The notes below the pieces were generated by a model. That model was given only the letters and a program-made list of their open reading frames with translations. It did no database searches and was not told the origin of the DNA. Below are positions 15,041 through 26,986 of a DNA stretch of 64,000 nt, piece after piece. Location: assembly GCF_001445575.1 (NCBI RefSeq), contig NZ_CP013200.1:1736001-1800000 (forward strand), read 5' to 3'. Source of the stretch: Arthrobacter alpinus (GTDB lineage: Bacteria; Actinomycetota; Actinomycetes; Actinomycetales; Micrococcaceae). A program made the position numbers and the translations under genes. Positions within the stretch are counted from its first letter, which is position 1; each line of letters opens with the position of its first letter.

Positions 15041-16489
15041 ATGGTTAACACGATTGCTGGCGCCGAGCTGGCTCCGGAGTGGTTGCCTGCCGCCGGTGAC
15101 GTTAATGAGTTGGTGCCCGCCATGTGGGCGCACGACGTCGAACGCGGCCACAGTGGTGAAGTCACCATCAGCGGGATTCCCGTGAGCGAGCTCAAAAAGC
15201 AGTTCGGCACCCCGCTGTTTGTCATGAGCGAGGACGATTTCCGTGCCCGTGCCCGCACCTTTAAAGACGCCTTTGATGTAGCTTTTGCTGACATTTGCGG
15301 CGGCGTGGACGTCTACTACGCCGGCAAGGCATTCTTGTCCACCGAAGTAGCTCGCTGGGTTGATTCCGAGGGACTGCGTCTGGATACCTGCTCCGGAGGG
15401 GAATTGGCCGTGGCCAAGCGTGCAGGGCTCAAGGGCGCAAACCTGGGCCTGCACGGCAACAATAAGTCGTCCGCGGAAATCAACCGAGCACTAGACATGG
15501 GCCTGGGCCGCATTGTGGTGGACAGCCTCCACGAACTGGCCCGCGTGGCAGAGATTGCCGCGGCCCGCGGAGAAAAAGCCAACGTGATGTTGCGCCTGAC
15601 CCCCGGCGTGCACGCGCACACTCACGAATCCATTGCCACGGCACATGAGGACCAGAAGTTTGGGCTCAGTTTTATTGCCGAGGATCCCGAAGCTCCCGGC
15701 ATGAGCGCTGCCGAAGCCGCCGCAAAGCTGGCTGTAGAAGCCGAAAGCATCAACTTCTTGGGCTTCCACGCGCACATTGGCTCGCAGATCTTCGAAGCCG
15801 AAGGCTTTGAAATTGCCGCCCGCAAGCTGTTGGCATTCACTAACACCATCCAGAACAAGTACGGCATCGTCCTGCCGGAACTGGACTTGGGTGGCGGCTA
15901 CGGCATTGCCTACACTGCGGTGGATACCCCGCGTCCGGCTGCCGAAGTGGCTGCGGCAATGGCCGCCGTCGTGCGTGAGACGTGTGCGGAACTGCAGATG
16001 GCGCCGCCGAGGATCTCCATTGAGCCGGGCCGTGCCATTGTTGGCAGCACCACGTTCACCCTGTACGAGACTGGCACGCTCAAAACCGTGCAGGTTGAGG
16101 TGGCCGGCCAAGAGGATGTGACGGCTCCGCGTCGTTATGTGTCGGTCGATGGCGGAATGAGCGATAACGCCCGTCCGGTGCTTTATGAGGCGGATTATTC
16201 GGCAGTTTTGGCTAGCCGGCGCTCGGAGCAGACTCCGGCTTTGTCCCGAGTAGTGGGCAAACATTGCGAGAGTGGTGACATTGTTGTTAGAGATGTATAT
16301 CTACCCAATGACGTGGCGGCCGGAGATTTGCTTGCAGTTCCCGGAACGGGCGCGTACTGCTGGGCACTAGCCAGCAACTATAACTACGTTCCCAGACCGC
16401 CCGTCGTCGCTGTTACCAACGGCACTGCACGTTTGATTGTGCGGGGAGAAACCGAAGACGATTTGCTGGCACGCGATTTAGGGGCCTAG
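15041..16489 (+). CDS. lysA: Diaminopimelate decarboxylase
   Basis: A 482-residue fold-III PLP enzyme converting meso-diaminopimelate to L-lysine in the cytoplasm. The PLP lysine lies in VYYAGKAFLS near residue 95. Downstream are FHAHIGSQI, the phosphate-binding LDLGGGYGIAY, and ISIEPGRAIVG. The substrate-side CESGDIV motif near residue 408 is the LysA signature that separates it from ornithine decarboxylases. It starts 3 nt after argS stops and leads into hom, so it belongs to the same operon. Length is a little above typical (420-460) because of an N-terminal extension of about 30 residues. Confidence 0.97.
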   Translation: MVNTIAGAELAPEWLPAAGDVNELVPAMWAHDVERGHSGEVTISGIPVSELKKQFGTPLFVMSEDDFRARARTFKDAFDVAFADICGGVDVYYAGKAFLSTEVARWVDSEGLRLDTCSGGELAVAKRAGLKGANLGLHGNNKSSAEINRALDMGLGRIVVDSLHELARVAEIAAARGEKANVMLRLTPGVHAHTHESIATAHEDQKFGLSFIAEDPEAPGMSAAEAAAKLAVEAESINFLGFHAHIGSQIFEAEGFEIAARKLLAFTNTIQNKYGIVLPELDLGGGYGIAYTAVDTPRPAAEVAAAMAAVVRETCAELQMAPPRISIEPGRAIVGSTTFTLYETGTLKTVQVEVAGQEDVTAPRRYVSVDGGMSDNARPVLYEADYSAVLASRRSEQTPALSRVVGKHCESGDIVVRDVYLPNDVAAGDLLAVPGTGAYCWALASNYNYVPRPPVVAVTNGTARLIVRGETEDDLLARDLGA

Positions 16490-16494
16490 AACCT

Positions 16495-17835
16495 TTGACA
16501 GAGCGCAACACCGTGGACACCAACGTGTCCGCCAACATCAAGACCTTGAAAGTGGCGCTCCTTGGCGCCGGAAATGTGGGCTCGCAAGTTGCCCGGATTT
16601 TGCTAGAAGACGCAGATGCGCTGGCGGCCCGAACAGGCGCCCGGCTGGAGCTGGTAGGCATTGCGGTGCGGAACGTTGATGCTCCGCGCGATGTTCAGGC
16701 CCCCCGCGAGCTCTACACCACCGACGCGTCCGCGCTGGTGCGCGGTGCCGACATTGTGATTGAGCTGATGGGTGGCATTGAGCCGGCCCGCACGCTGATT
16801 CTGGAAGCCATTGAGCACGGGGCCACCGTTGTCACCGGCAACAAGGCGCTGCTGGCAGTGGACGGTCCCACCCTGTACGAGAAGGCCGACGCCGCCGGTG
16901 TCCAGCTCTCCTACGAGGCGGCCGTGGCCGGTGCCATCCCCATCCTGCGACCCATCACGGATTCGCTGGCCGGGGACAAGATCACCCGCGTCATGGGCAT
17001 TGTCAACGGCACCACGAACTTCATCCTCGACGCCATGGACTCCACCGGCGCAGAATTTGCTGATGCACTGGCCGAGGCCACGCGTCTGGGCTATGCCGAA
17101 GCAGATCCCACCGCCGATATTGAGGGCCACGACGCTGCTGCCAAGGGTGCCATTTTGGCTTCCCTGGCATTCCACACACGTTTTGCGTTGGAAGATGTGA
17201 ACTGCCAGGGCATCACCTCCGTCACGGCGGGCGACATTGCCGCAGCTAAGGATGCCGGCTACGTCATCAAGCTTTTGGCTATTGCCGAGAAGCTCGACGG
17301 CGGCGTGAGCGTGCGCGTGCACCCCACCTTGATTCCCCGCGAACACCCTTTGGGTGCGGTTCGCGGCGCGTTCAACGCTGTCTTTGTGGAAGCCGAGTCC
17401 GCCGGAGAGCTCATGTTCTACGGCCGCGGCGCTGGCGGTTCCCCCACGGCATCAGCTGTCATGGGTGACGTTGTCTCAGCTGCGCGTCGTTTGGTTCTGG
17501 GTGGCCCTGGCCGCACCGATTCCACCATTGAGGTGCTGCCGGTACTGCCCATCGATGCAGTGACAACCCGTTACTACATTGGCATGGATGCCGCGGATCA
17601 GCCCGGTGTCCTGTCCAAGATTGCTGCCTTGTTTGCCGAGAACGGGGTCTCCATTGAGACCATGCGGCAGACGGTGCACCGCGACGAGAATGAGAACGGC
17701 GGTCCGGCAACTGCGGAACTGCGCATTGTTACTCATCGCGCAAGTGAGGCCGCCTTGGCGGCAACTGTTGAGGCCATCAAGGGTCTTGACATCATTAATT
17801 CGGTTACGAGTGTCTTGAGGGTGGAGGGAGTCTAA
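16495..17835 (+). CDS. hom: Homoserine dehydrogenase
   Basis: A 446-residue enzyme reducing aspartate semialdehyde to homoserine, the branch-point step toward threonine and methionine. The N-terminal NAD(P)-binding fold shows [15 protein letters not shown] at about residues 22-36. The catalytic domain has [14 protein letters not shown] and [18 protein letters not shown]-terminal ACT domain (about 360-446, starting [18 protein letters not shown]) is the usual site of threonine feedback inhibition. The start is probably TTG 16495 (GTG 16513 is also in frame). The stop overlaps the thrC start as TAATG, indicating translational coupling. Confidence 0.96.
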   Translation: MTERNTVDTNVSANIKTLKVALLGAGNVGSQVARILLEDADALAARTGARLELVGIAVRNVDAPRDVQAPRELYTTDASALVRGADIVIELMGGIEPARTLILEAIEHGATVVTGNKALLAVDGPTLYEKADAAGVQLSYEAAVAGAIPILRPITDSLAGDKITRVMGIVNGTTNFILDAMDSTGAEFADALAEATRLGYAEADPTADIEGHDAAAKGAILASLAFHTRFALEDVNCQGITSVTAGDIAAAKDAGYVIKLLAIAEKLDGGVSVRVHPTLIPREHPLGAVRGAFNAVFVEAESAGELMFYGRGAGGSPTASAVMGDVVSAARRLVLGGPGRTDSTIEVLPVLPIDAVTTRYYIGMDAADQPGVLSKIAALFAENGVSIETMRQTVHRDENENGGPATAELRIVTHRASEAALAATVEAIKGLDIINSVTSVLRVEGV

Positions 17836-18938
17836 TGGCTCATCAGTGGCGTGGAGTTGTCCGCGAATATGCAGAACGCCTGCCGGTAACGGCAGAAACC
17901 AAGGTCATCACCCTGGGTGAAGGCGGCACACCCTTGGTGTACGCGCAGCACCTCTCGGCGTTGACGGGTTCCAATGTGTACCTGAAGGTGGAGGGCATGA
18001 ACCCCACCGGTTCCTTCAAGGACCGTGGCATGACCATGGCCATGACGGCAGCTGTTGCAGCTGGTGCCAAGGCTGTTGTCTGCGCCTCGACCGGTAACAC
18101 CTCGGCGTCGGCAGCAGCCTACGCCAAGGCTGCCGGATTGACTTGTGCAGTGCTGGTGCCTGAAGGCAAGATCTCCATGGGCAAGCTCAGCCAGGCCGTG
18201 GCTCATGGCGCTACCATCTTGCAGGTGGACGGTAACTTCGATAACTGCCTGGATGTGGCCCGCAAGCTGGCCGAGTCCTACCCGGTCTTCTTGGTGAACT
18301 CGGTCAACCCCGCCCGCATTGAAGGCCAGAAAACTGGCGCCTTTGAAGTAGTGGACGCCCTGGGCGATGCCCCGGACTACCATGTATTGCCTGTGGGTAA
18401 CGCCGGCAACATCAGCGCGTACTGGCGCGGCTACCGTGAATACGCGGCTCCGTACGAATCCGCAACGGCCGGTACCTTGCCCGCTGTCTCCACACACACT
18501 CCCATCATGTGGGGCTTCCAGGCTGCCGGTGCTGCGCCGTTCGTTGCCGGTCACCCCATTCTGGAACCAGACACCATTGCCACTGCCATCCGCATCGGCA
18601 ACCCGGCATCGTGGGACATGGCCATAGCTGCCCGCGATGAGTCCGGCGGACTCATCGAAGCTGTCACGGATGAGGAAATCCTCGCCGCCCACCGCTGGCT
18701 CTCTGCCAAGGAAGGCGTCTTTGTGGAGCCCGGCTCCGCAGCAGGCGTTGCTGGCCTCATCAAGAAGCATGCAGCTGGCGATGTGCCCTCCGGCAAGACC
18801 TTTGTCATCACCGTTACCGGCCATGGCCTGAAGGACCCCGATTGGGCCCTGAAGAACGCCGACGGCAGCGCGGCACAGCCTAAGTCTGTGGCTTTTGACG
18901 TGGTCACAGTTGCCGATGCACTTGGCCTGACGGCCTAG
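17835..18938 (+). CDS. thrC: Threonine synthase
   Basis: A 367-residue PLP enzyme converting O-phosphohomoserine to threonine. The PLP lysine is in [13 protein letters not shown] near residue 61, and the phosphate-binding loop of the cofactor is the later GNAGN in [32 protein letters not shown] follows the lysine as in all short actinobacterial ThrC proteins. The start codon overlaps the hom stop by one base, and thrB follows after 27 nt, giving the hom-thrC-thrB order typical of actinobacteria. No anomalies are seen. Confidence 0.97.
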   Translation: MAHQWRGVVREYAERLPVTAETKVITLGEGGTPLVYAQHLSALTGSNVYLKVEGMNPTGSFKDRGMTMAMTAAVAAGAKAVVCASTGNTSASAAAYAKAAGLTCAVLVPEGKISMGKLSQAVAHGATILQVDGNFDNCLDVARKLAESYPVFLVNSVNPARIEGQKTGAFEVVDALGDAPDYHVLPVGNAGNISAYWRGYREYAAPYESATAGTLPAVSTHTPIMWGFQAAGAAPFVAGHPILEPDTIATAIRIGNPASWDMAIAARDESGGLIEAVTDEEILAAHRWLSAKEGVFVEPGSAAGVAGLIKKHAAGDVPSGKTFVITVTGHGLKDPDWALKNADGSAAQPKSVAFDVVTVADALGLTA

Positions 18939-18965
18939 CAGCACACCATCATGACAGGGTCCACC

Positions 18966-19933
18966 ATGACATCCCCGCTCTTGAAAACTCCGCTTTCCGG
19001 GACCACCGCCACTGTGCGGGTTCCCGGCACCAGCGCCAATCTTGGCCCCGGCTTTGACTCGCTGGCTTGGCGGTTTCGCTCTATGACACCTTGACCATCA
19101 CCACGTTGGATGGTCCGGAACTGGAATTTGAGCTGAGCGGTGAAGGGGTGGCCGAGCTCCCTCGGGATGCCAGCCACCTTGTGGTGAAGACCCTCGATAT
19201 TGCTTGGGCACGCCTGGGCTACAGCCGTGGGGGAGTGCGGGTCACCGCTAACAATGTGCTCCCGCACGGCCGTGGCTTGGGGTCCTCGGCGTCGGCGATT
19301 GTGGCTGCCATCATGGCTGCCAATGCGCTGGTGGCGCCGGAGGATCAGCAGGATAGGGCCTGGGTTTTGCAGCTCGCTTCCGAACTTGAAGGACATCCGG
19401 ATAACGTTGCCCCGGCCATCTTTGGTGCGGTGGCCCTTTCATGGCAGGACGGTGCGGATTACTCCAGTGCCAAGCTCACGCCGTCGAACTTAGTAGTCCC
19501 CGTTGTGGCTATCCCCGATGTGGAGCTCAAAACCGAACGGGCCCGCGGCATGCTGCCGGCCACCGTTCCGCACGCTGACGCGGCAGCTAACTCTGGCCGG
19601 GCGGCATTACTCATCCACGCCCTCAGTAACGATCCCTCACTTTTACTGGCTGGAACCCGGGATTATCTGCACCAGGATTACCGGGCCGAGGCCATGCCCG
19701 CCAGTGCCGCGTTGGTTGCGCAGCTGCGCCAGGCCGGGCACGCAGCATTCATTTCTGGGGCTGGCCCCACGGTCATGGTGCTAGCCAATGGTGGCGCCGA
19801 AGCTGACGCCATCGTTGCGACTATCAGCGATATGGGTGAAACCGCGAAAAAAACCCCGTCTGACGGCGTGTCTTGGCGGGTTTTACGGCTCGAAGTGGAC
19901 CTCGAGGGTGCTAAAGTGGAAGTGCATCCATAG
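18966..19933 (+). pseudogene. thrB: Homoserine kinase, interrupted by one frameshift
   Basis: A GHMP kinase that phosphorylates homoserine. The frame from ATG 18966 (ACAGGG site 6 nt upstream) reads VRVPGTSANLGPGFDSLAWRF and then stops at about 19094. The rest continues in another frame from about 19067 (LAVSLYDTLTI to the stop at 19933). Inserting one G in the GG at 19064-19065 restores GFDSLGLAVSLYD, the family consensus, and yields 322 residues, normal for ThrB. The ATP-binding PHGRGLGSSASAI and C-terminal FISGAGPTVMVLA are intact. If real, the lesion would abolish the enzyme and threonine synthesis. A missing base in the assembly is the simpler explanation because all neighbours are intact. 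An alternative upstream ATG at 18951 is in frame. Confidence 0.9.
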
Positions 19934-20265
19934 CTCATAGACACTTTCCTTGTGGTTGATCTCTGACCAGCGCGGAAATGAACAACGTTTATTTGACCCA
20001 TGATGTCCCCTTTGCAGCCTGCGCTTTTCTTGCGCAGTGACCGCTGGATCAACGCATGGCAGCCGCCGGTTTGGTCCTGGGATCGCTCACTTGAGACCCG
20101 ATTCAAAGGGTGAATCACACCATTCCCTGGCAACAGTTTTTTGCCAACGGGAATGGAACCTCGAGTATGTCCCTTTGCCAGCCAGTGCGGCGGCACGAGG
20201 GCAACTCGACACTAATCATCGCGGCCCCAACTATTGGGCCCGCCATCGAGGGGGAAGGATCCTTC
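19934..20265 (+). other. 332-bp rho leader region with two hairpins
   Basis: No gene is seen between thrB and the rho start. Two stem-loops are present: CTGCGC/GCGCAG (20019-20024 with 20032-20037) and a stronger one at 20121-20155 (CATTCCC-TGGCAA pairing with TTGCCA, a 2-nt bulge, then GGGAATG). The rho reading frame stays open through part of this region (from 20110), but the sequence there does not resemble Rho. Leader-mediated control of rho, including by Rho itself, is known in other bacteria and is possible here. Confidence 0.5.
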
Positions 20266-22617
<2,352 letters not shown>

Positions 22618-22625
22618 CTAAGCGA

Positions 22626-22665
22626 AAGAGGCGGGACCGTACATCACTGTGCGGGCCCGCCTCTT
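22626..22665 (+). terminator. Terminator after rho
   Basis: Ten-base-pair arms AAGAGGCGGG (22626-22635) and CCCGCCTCTT (22656-22665) enclose a loop that pairs further (CCGTACA with TGTGCGG, one mismatch). The stem is followed by TTGGCGTTATT. It sits 9 nt after the rho stop, separating rho from prfA. Confidence 0.8.
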
Positions 22666-22736
22666 GGCGTTATTGCTCCTGCCCGTTGTGGCGAATTTAG
22701 TTATTAGACTTGACTCACGTCGAGAGAGGTTTTCAC

Positions 22737-23810
22737 ATGTTTGAATCCATCCACGGTTTGCTTGATGAGCATGCCGAGCTGCAGATGCGCCTGAGCGAGC
22801 CTGAAGTGCACGCCGACCAGTCGCTGGCACGCAAATTGGGCCGCCGGTATGCCGAGTTGAGCAACGTGGTTGAGGGGTACCACCAGGTGGAATCGATCGG
22901 TGACGATCTTGAGGCTGCCCGCGAAATGGCGTCCGAGGATGCTGAATTTGCCGCCGAGGTTCCCGTGCTCGAGGAGCAGCTGGCTGCTGCCCAGGAGAAG
23001 CTGCGCCGCCTGTTGATCCCGCGTGATCCTGACGATGGCCGCGATGTGATCTTGGAGGTCAAGGCCGGTGAAGGTGGAGACGAGGCCGCCTTGTTTGCCG
23101 CTGACCTGGTGCGCATGTACACCCGCTACGCCGATCAGCGCGGCTGGAAGACGGAAATCATCTCCGCCACATCCTCTGATTTGGGCGGCTACAAGGATAT
23201 TTCCATCGCCGTCAAGGGCCGCTCCAACGATCCCGCAGAAGGCGTTTACGCTCGCCTGAAATTTGAAGGTGGCGTGCACCGTGTGCAGCGCGTGCCGGCG
23301 ACGGAATCCCAGGGACGTATTCACACCTCCGCTGCTGGTGTGCTGGTACTACCAGAAGTGGATGAGCCCGAAGAAGTGGACATCAACCAAAACGATCTCA
23401 AGATCGATGTGTACCGTTCCTCCGGCCCGGGTGGTCAGTCCGTGAACACTACTGACTCCGCCGTGCGTATTACCCACCTTCCCACCGGCATTGTGGTGGC
23501 CATGCAGAACGAGAAGTCGCAGCTGCAGAACCGTGAAGCCGGTATGCGCGTGCTCCGTGCCCGTATTCTGGCGCACCAGCAAGCCATTATCGACGCTGAG
23601 AACTCGGCCGTTCGCAAGTCCCAGATCCGCACCATGGACCGCTCAGAACGCATCCGGACCTACAACTACCCGGAAAACCGCATTGCCGATCACCGCACCG
23701 GATACAAGGCGTACAACCTTGACTCGGTCATGAACGGTGACTTGGAACCGGTAGTACAGTCGGCCATTGAAATGGACGAGCAGGCACGGTTGGATGCCAT
23801 TGGCGACTAA
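22737..23810 (+). CDS. prfA: Peptide chain release factor 1
   Basis: A 357-residue class I release factor reading UAA and UAG stop codons. The start is ATG 22737 with GAGAGAGG 7 nt upstream; an upstream GTG at 22710 is in frame but lacks homology. The stop-codon recognition PxT motif is PAT in [10 protein letters not shown], and the peptidyl-tRNA hydrolysis GGQ is in [11 protein letters not shown] near residue 233. Its 3' end overlaps prmC, whose product methylates the GGQ glutamine. In mycobacteria rpmE precedes prfA; here nothing lies between rho and prfA except a terminator and about 70 nt. Confidence 0.97.
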   Translation: MFESIHGLLDEHAELQMRLSEPEVHADQSLARKLGRRYAELSNVVEGYHQVESIGDDLEAAREMASEDAEFAAEVPVLEEQLAAAQEKLRRLLIPRDPDDGRDVILEVKAGEGGDEAALFAADLVRMYTRYADQRGWKTEIISATSSDLGGYKDISIAVKGRSNDPAEGVYARLKFEGGVHRVQRVPATESQGRIHTSAAGVLVLPEVDEPEEVDINQNDLKIDVYRSSGPGGQSVNTTDSAVRITHLPTGIVVAMQNEKSQLQNREAGMRVLRARILAHQQAIIDAENSAVRKSQIRTMDRSERIRTYNYPENRIADHRTGYKAYNLDSVMNGDLEPVVQSAIEMDEQARLDAIGD

Positions 23811-24825
23811 TCCCCACTCGCCGGCCGATGAAATCGCTGGCGCGATTTCCTCGGAACCTGGCGTGCGTGGCCCCATTCACGCCCTCCCTGATCCTGCCGC
23901 TGGCGCGTCAGCCTCTGGGGCCCTCGGGCGCGTGGGCCCAAATTCGGCCCTCCCTGATCCTGCCGCTGGCTTGCTGGCTGACGCTGTTAGGGATGCCACG
24001 GCGGTTCTTGCAGCAGCTGGTGTACCCACCCCCGCGGTGGATGCCCAGCTCTTGGCCGCCCATCTCCTCGGTGTAGGCCGAGGAGAATTGGCAGCAATGT
24101 TATTTGGCACAGCTGTAGCACCTCCTGCCTACGGCGAGCTGGTAGCACGGCGTGCTGCGCGTGAACCACTGCAGCACATCACAGGCGTAGCCTATTTCCG
24201 GTACCTGGAACTGGCCGTTGGCAAGGGTGTTTTTGTCCCACGCCCGGAGACTGAAACCGTGGTTCAGCTGGGCATTGACGTATTAACACAGTTGCGCCAT
24301 GAACGTGTAGAGGGTGCGGAGCTCGTTGCCGTGGACCTGGGTACTGGCTCGGGCGCCATTGCTGGTTCCATGGCCACTGAAGTTGCCGGCTGTACTGTCT
24401 ATGCGGTTGAACTCAGCGATGAGGCCTTCCCTTGGGCGGCGAAGAACCTGGCCGATACCGGGGTTAACTTGGTGCACGGGGATATGCGCGATGCCTTCGC
24501 GGAGCTCAACGGCACGGTGGATGTTGTGGTTTCTAACCCTCCTTATATTCCGGCAGCTGCCATCCCGCGTGACCTTGAAGTTCGGCTGCACGATCCCCAC
24601 ATGGCGCTTTATGGTGGGGGAGCGGACGGCATGGAAATGCCTACCGCTGCCGAAGCCACGGCGGCGCGGCTACTGCGCCCCGGAGGCTTCTTTGTCATGG
24701 AGCATGCCGAGGTGCAGGCTGGTGCGATGGCAGAACTCTTCAACATCAGCGGGCACTGGGACAAGGTGCGTACGCACGTTGATCTTTCAGGGCGGGACAG
24801 GGCTACCAGCGGCTTGCGGCGCTAG
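23794..24825 (+). CDS. prmC: Release factor glutamine methyltransferase
   Basis: Methylates the Gln of the GGQ motif in release factors. The SAM-binding motif is [12 protein letters not shown] near residue 180 and the catalytic NPPY is in [11 protein letters not shown] near residue 248; both are intact. The N-terminal helical substrate domain begins about residue 60 ([16 protein letters not shown]). Before it is an unusual Ala/Pro-rich stretch containing ALPDPAAG twice, encoded by an exact 24-nt direct repeat (23881-23904 and 23947-23970). The start is uncertain: ATG 23794 overlaps the prfA end by 17 nt, and an upstream in-frame ATG exists at 23767. Overlap with prfA implies co-translation with its substrate. 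Confidence 0.93.
   Translation: MPLATNPHSPADEIAGAISSEPGVRGPIHALPDPAAGASASGALGRVGPNSALPDPAAGLLADAVRDATAVLAAAGVPTPAVDAQLLAAHLLGVGRGELAAMLFGTAVAPPAYGELVARRAAREPLQHITGVAYFRYLELAVGKGVFVPRPETETVVQLGIDVLTQLRHERVEGAELVAVDLGTGSGAIAGSMATEVAGCTVYAVELSDEAFPWAAKNLADTGVNLVHGDMRDAFAELNGTVDVVVSNPPYIPAAAIPRDLEVRLHDPHMALYGGGADGMEMPTAAEATAARLLRPGGFFVMEHAEVQAGAMAELFNISGHWDKVRTHVDLSGRDRATSGLRR
23881..23970 (+). repeat. 24-bp direct repeat in the 5' part of prmC
   Basis: GCCCTCCCTGATCCTGCCGC plus TGGC occurs identically at 23881-23904 and 23947-23970, 66 nt apart, in the region that precedes the conserved PrmC domain. Both copies are in the same reading frame (ALPDPAAG). Confidence 0.9.
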
Positions 24826-24900
24826 TGATGTTGCGCTGAAAATTCGTGTTTGATGGGATGCGTTCCACGTAAGTGGGCGCCGTGATGAAAGAATGGTCTT

Positions 24901-25854
24901 GTGAGTACCACTTCCTATAACTGCACCAATGAACAACAGCGCGTTGAGGGCCTGGCCCACGCGCAGAAGGCCATTGCTGCCAAGCAGATAATCGTCATGC
25001 CCACGGACACTGTTTATGGTGTTGCCGCGGATGCATTCTCCCCGCAGGCGGTGGCGACGCTGCTGGCGGCCAAGGGCCGCGGCCGCAACATGCCGCCGCC
25101 CGTGCTGATCCCTCGCATTGGCACCATGGAGGGTCTTGCCACCGAAATTTCCGATGATGCTCGCAAGCTTGCCGAAAAGTACTGGCCCGGCCCGCTCACG
25201 CTGATCTTCCATGCCCAGCCAACATTGACGTGGGACCTTGGCGAAACCAAAGGGACGGTGGCACTCCGCGTTCCGGATGACCAGCTGGCTCTGGACCTGC
25301 TCACCATCACCGGCCCGCTTGCCGTTTCCAGCGCCAACAGGACTGGACAGACGGCAGCGCAGACGGGGTCAGAGGCCCGGTCTCAGTTGGCCGAGTCCGT
25401 CGAGGTGTATCTGGAGGGTGGCTTTCGGCCACTTGAAGGTACCGATCCCACCCCGTCCACGATTGTGGATGCCACTGGCCTGCGCTTGCGCGTGGTTCGT
25501 GAAGGGGCCATCAGCCTCGAGGAGATTCAGCGGATGATTCCCAGTGCGCTGGGGCGTGATGTTGAACCAGAAATGTGGGCACCGGTGAATCTCAGCAAGG
25601 ACGCCACAGAGACTGCTGAACCGCAGGCTGACTCTGAAGTGCCAGCTGACCCTGAACCGCAAGCTGACTCTGAAGTGCCAGCTGACCCTGACGCGCCGGC
25701 TAACTCTGAAGTGCCAGCTGCGGATGCGCCAGCCGAAGAGCTGGCCATTGATGTGGCAAGCCACGAGCCGGTGGTCAGCGGTGAATCAGTACCGGACGTC
25801 AGCGACACCGACACCGACACTAACCTGCAGAAGCCAGAAGCCACAGCTTCCTAG
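24901..25854 (+). CDS. Threonylcarbamoyl-AMP synthase (Sua5/YrdC/YciO family) with acidic C-terminal tail
   Basis: Makes threonylcarbamoyl-AMP from threonine, bicarbonate and ATP for the t6A modification of ANN-decoding tRNAs. The YrdC domain covers about residues 15-215: MPTDTVYGVAADAFS, the KGRGRNMPPPVLI nucleotide loop, and SSANRTGQTAAQ. The tail (about 235-317) is not the usual Sua5 domain but an acidic, Pro-rich, repetitive stretch with alternating PQADSEVPADPE-type units. The start is GTG 24901 with AAGAAT ending 6 nt upstream, so it may be leaderless. Position after prfA-prmC is conserved in actinobacteria. The pathway also needs TsaB, TsaD and TsaE, which are not in this window. Confidence 0.92.
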   Translation: MSTTSYNCTNEQQRVEGLAHAQKAIAAKQIIVMPTDTVYGVAADAFSPQAVATLLAAKGRGRNMPPPVLIPRIGTMEGLATEISDDARKLAEKYWPGPLTLIFHAQPTLTWDLGETKGTVALRVPDDQLALDLLTITGPLAVSSANRTGQTAAQTGSEARSQLAESVEVYLEGGFRPLEGTDPTPSTIVDATGLRLRVVREGAISLEEIQRMIPSALGRDVEPEMWAPVNLSKDATETAEPQADSEVPADPEPQADSEVPADPDAPANSEVPAADAPAEELAIDVASHEPVVSGESVPDVSDTDTDTNLQKPEATAS

Positions 25855-25874
25855 TTCAAGCTATGCGTTTCAGC

Positions 25875-25905
25875 GGAAGGCCCTCAAGGCGATTGGGGGC
25901 CTTCC
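25875..25905. terminator. Bidirectional terminator between tsaC and the epimerase gene
   Basis: Nine-base-pair arms GGAAGGCCC (25875-25883) and GGGCCTTCC (25897-25905) with a 13-nt loop lie between two convergent genes. Confidence 0.75.
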
Positions 25906-25945
25906 CTACGGCGAAATCCGAGTGGTGAAGCTCGGAGCCCGCGTG

Positions 25946-26953
25946 TCACCTCTGTTCTCGGGCTCGCTCCAAAAGAGTTGCTATGGATGAGACTGGGGTG
26001 AGACCCACGGAGGCGGCCCAGCCTGGTGTTTGTTCTTGACCAAACCACATCAGCTCGACCCGGCGAAGGGGTCCGTGTAACTTCTCACCGAGTAATCGGG
26101 AGGTGAAGTAACCAGCGGACAGGATCCACCGGCAAACGAATTGGGGCAGGCGGCGCGGAACCCGGCCACCGGCAGCAGTGAGGACATCGCTGACCGAGAG
26201 GCCCTCCCACGGCTGCAGAATCACGGCTGGAACCTGCGCCGCATACTGGCCTGTCTCCACAACGAACCAGGCGAGGGCATCGATGGAGCTGACAGGGGTG
26301 GCGAAGTTGCCAGGTGCAGCCACGGAGGCAATCGGGGAGCTCGCCACCTTGATCAAGGACTGGGTTGTTGGACGGCTGCGACCTTGCACCGAGGTGGCTC
26401 GGACGGTTACTAAGGACAGCGGAGCCAACTGGGCAGCTACTAGTTCCAGTGCTTGTTCACCCAAGGCCTTTGACCGCGAGTAGGCTGAAAAGGGGGCTCG
26501 GTCGGCGCTTTCGTCGATCACGCGTCGGTGTCCCTGCACCGAGGCACTGCTCAGGTGCACAAACCGGCGCACACCGGCATCCTTGGCAGCCATGGCAGCA
26601 ACGGTTGGCAACAAGGCGTTGGCGCCGGTGAGTTCGGGAGATTCCCCGTGGCCCGGTGTCGCCAAGCCCGCGGCATTGACCACCACGTCAAAACCGGCAA
26701 ATGCCGTGCGCAGAGCCTCCCGGCACTCGACGGTAGCTGAACCATCCACCAGGGCCTGGGCCTCGGCAACGATCTGCTGTGCAGGCTGCCCCGACTGTGT
26801 TGTCTGCGCTGAAAGTGCGGCGCTACGCAGGCGAGGGGCTGCCATCGAGACAACCGTGGCACCCCGTTGCTTGAGCTCCTCAACAATGGCGCTGCCCACA
26901 AAGCCCGAGGCGCCCAGCACCAGCCAGCGCAGTTCGGCCGAGTCAGCGGACAT
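25946..26953 (-). CDS. NAD-dependent epimerase/dehydratase (extended SDR)
   Basis: A 335-residue Rossmann-fold protein. The dinucleotide-binding glycine motif is LVLGASGFVGSAIVEEL at residues 11-27, and the catalytic YxxxK is YSRSKALGEQ near residue 160, preceded by VHLSSASVQG. It belongs to the NAD-dependent nucleotide-sugar epimerase group; the substrate is not clear. It is the last gene of a minus-strand cluster with two GT2 glycosyltransferases, so a role in making a sugar donor for a surface glycan is likely. The 33-nt gap from the upstream glycosyltransferase suggests an operon. Confidence 0.85.
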   Translation of the reverse strand: MSADSAELRWLVLGASGFVGSAIVEELKQRGATVVSMAAPRLRSAALSAQTTQSGQPAQQIVAEAQALVDGSATVECREALRTAFAGFDVVVNAAGLATPGHGESPELTGANALLPTVAAMAAKDAGVRRFVHLSSASVQGHRRVIDESADRAPFSAYSRSKALGEQALELVAAQLAPLSLVTVRATSVQGRSRPTTQSLIKVASSPIASVAAPGNFATPVSSIDALAWFVVETGQYAAQVPAVILQPWEGLSVSDVLTAAGGRVPRRLPQFVCRWILSAGYFTSRLLGEKLHGPLRRVELMWFGQEQTPGWAASVGLTPVSSIATLLERAREQR

Positions 26954-26986
26954 GGGTAGTAACAGTCCGGGACATAACAGACATGG

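Noticed and set aside
13856..15454. 532-codon antisense open frame over argS/lysA
   Set aside because: It is a by-product of high-GC codon use on the opposite strand; the sense genes have full-length, motif-complete products and the antisense product resembles no protein.
17832..18944. 370-codon open frame antisense to thrC
   Set aside because: thrC on the other strand is complete with all catalytic motifs; the antisense product shows no homology.
20110..20265. Upstream extension of the rho reading frame
   Set aside because: The extra 52 residues are unlike any Rho N-terminus and GTG 20266 has a strong ribosome-binding site.
22618..22736. Possible rpmE (ribosomal protein L31) between rho and prfA as in mycobacteria
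   Set aside because: The gap is only 119 nt and mostly a terminator; no L31-like sequence is present on either strand.
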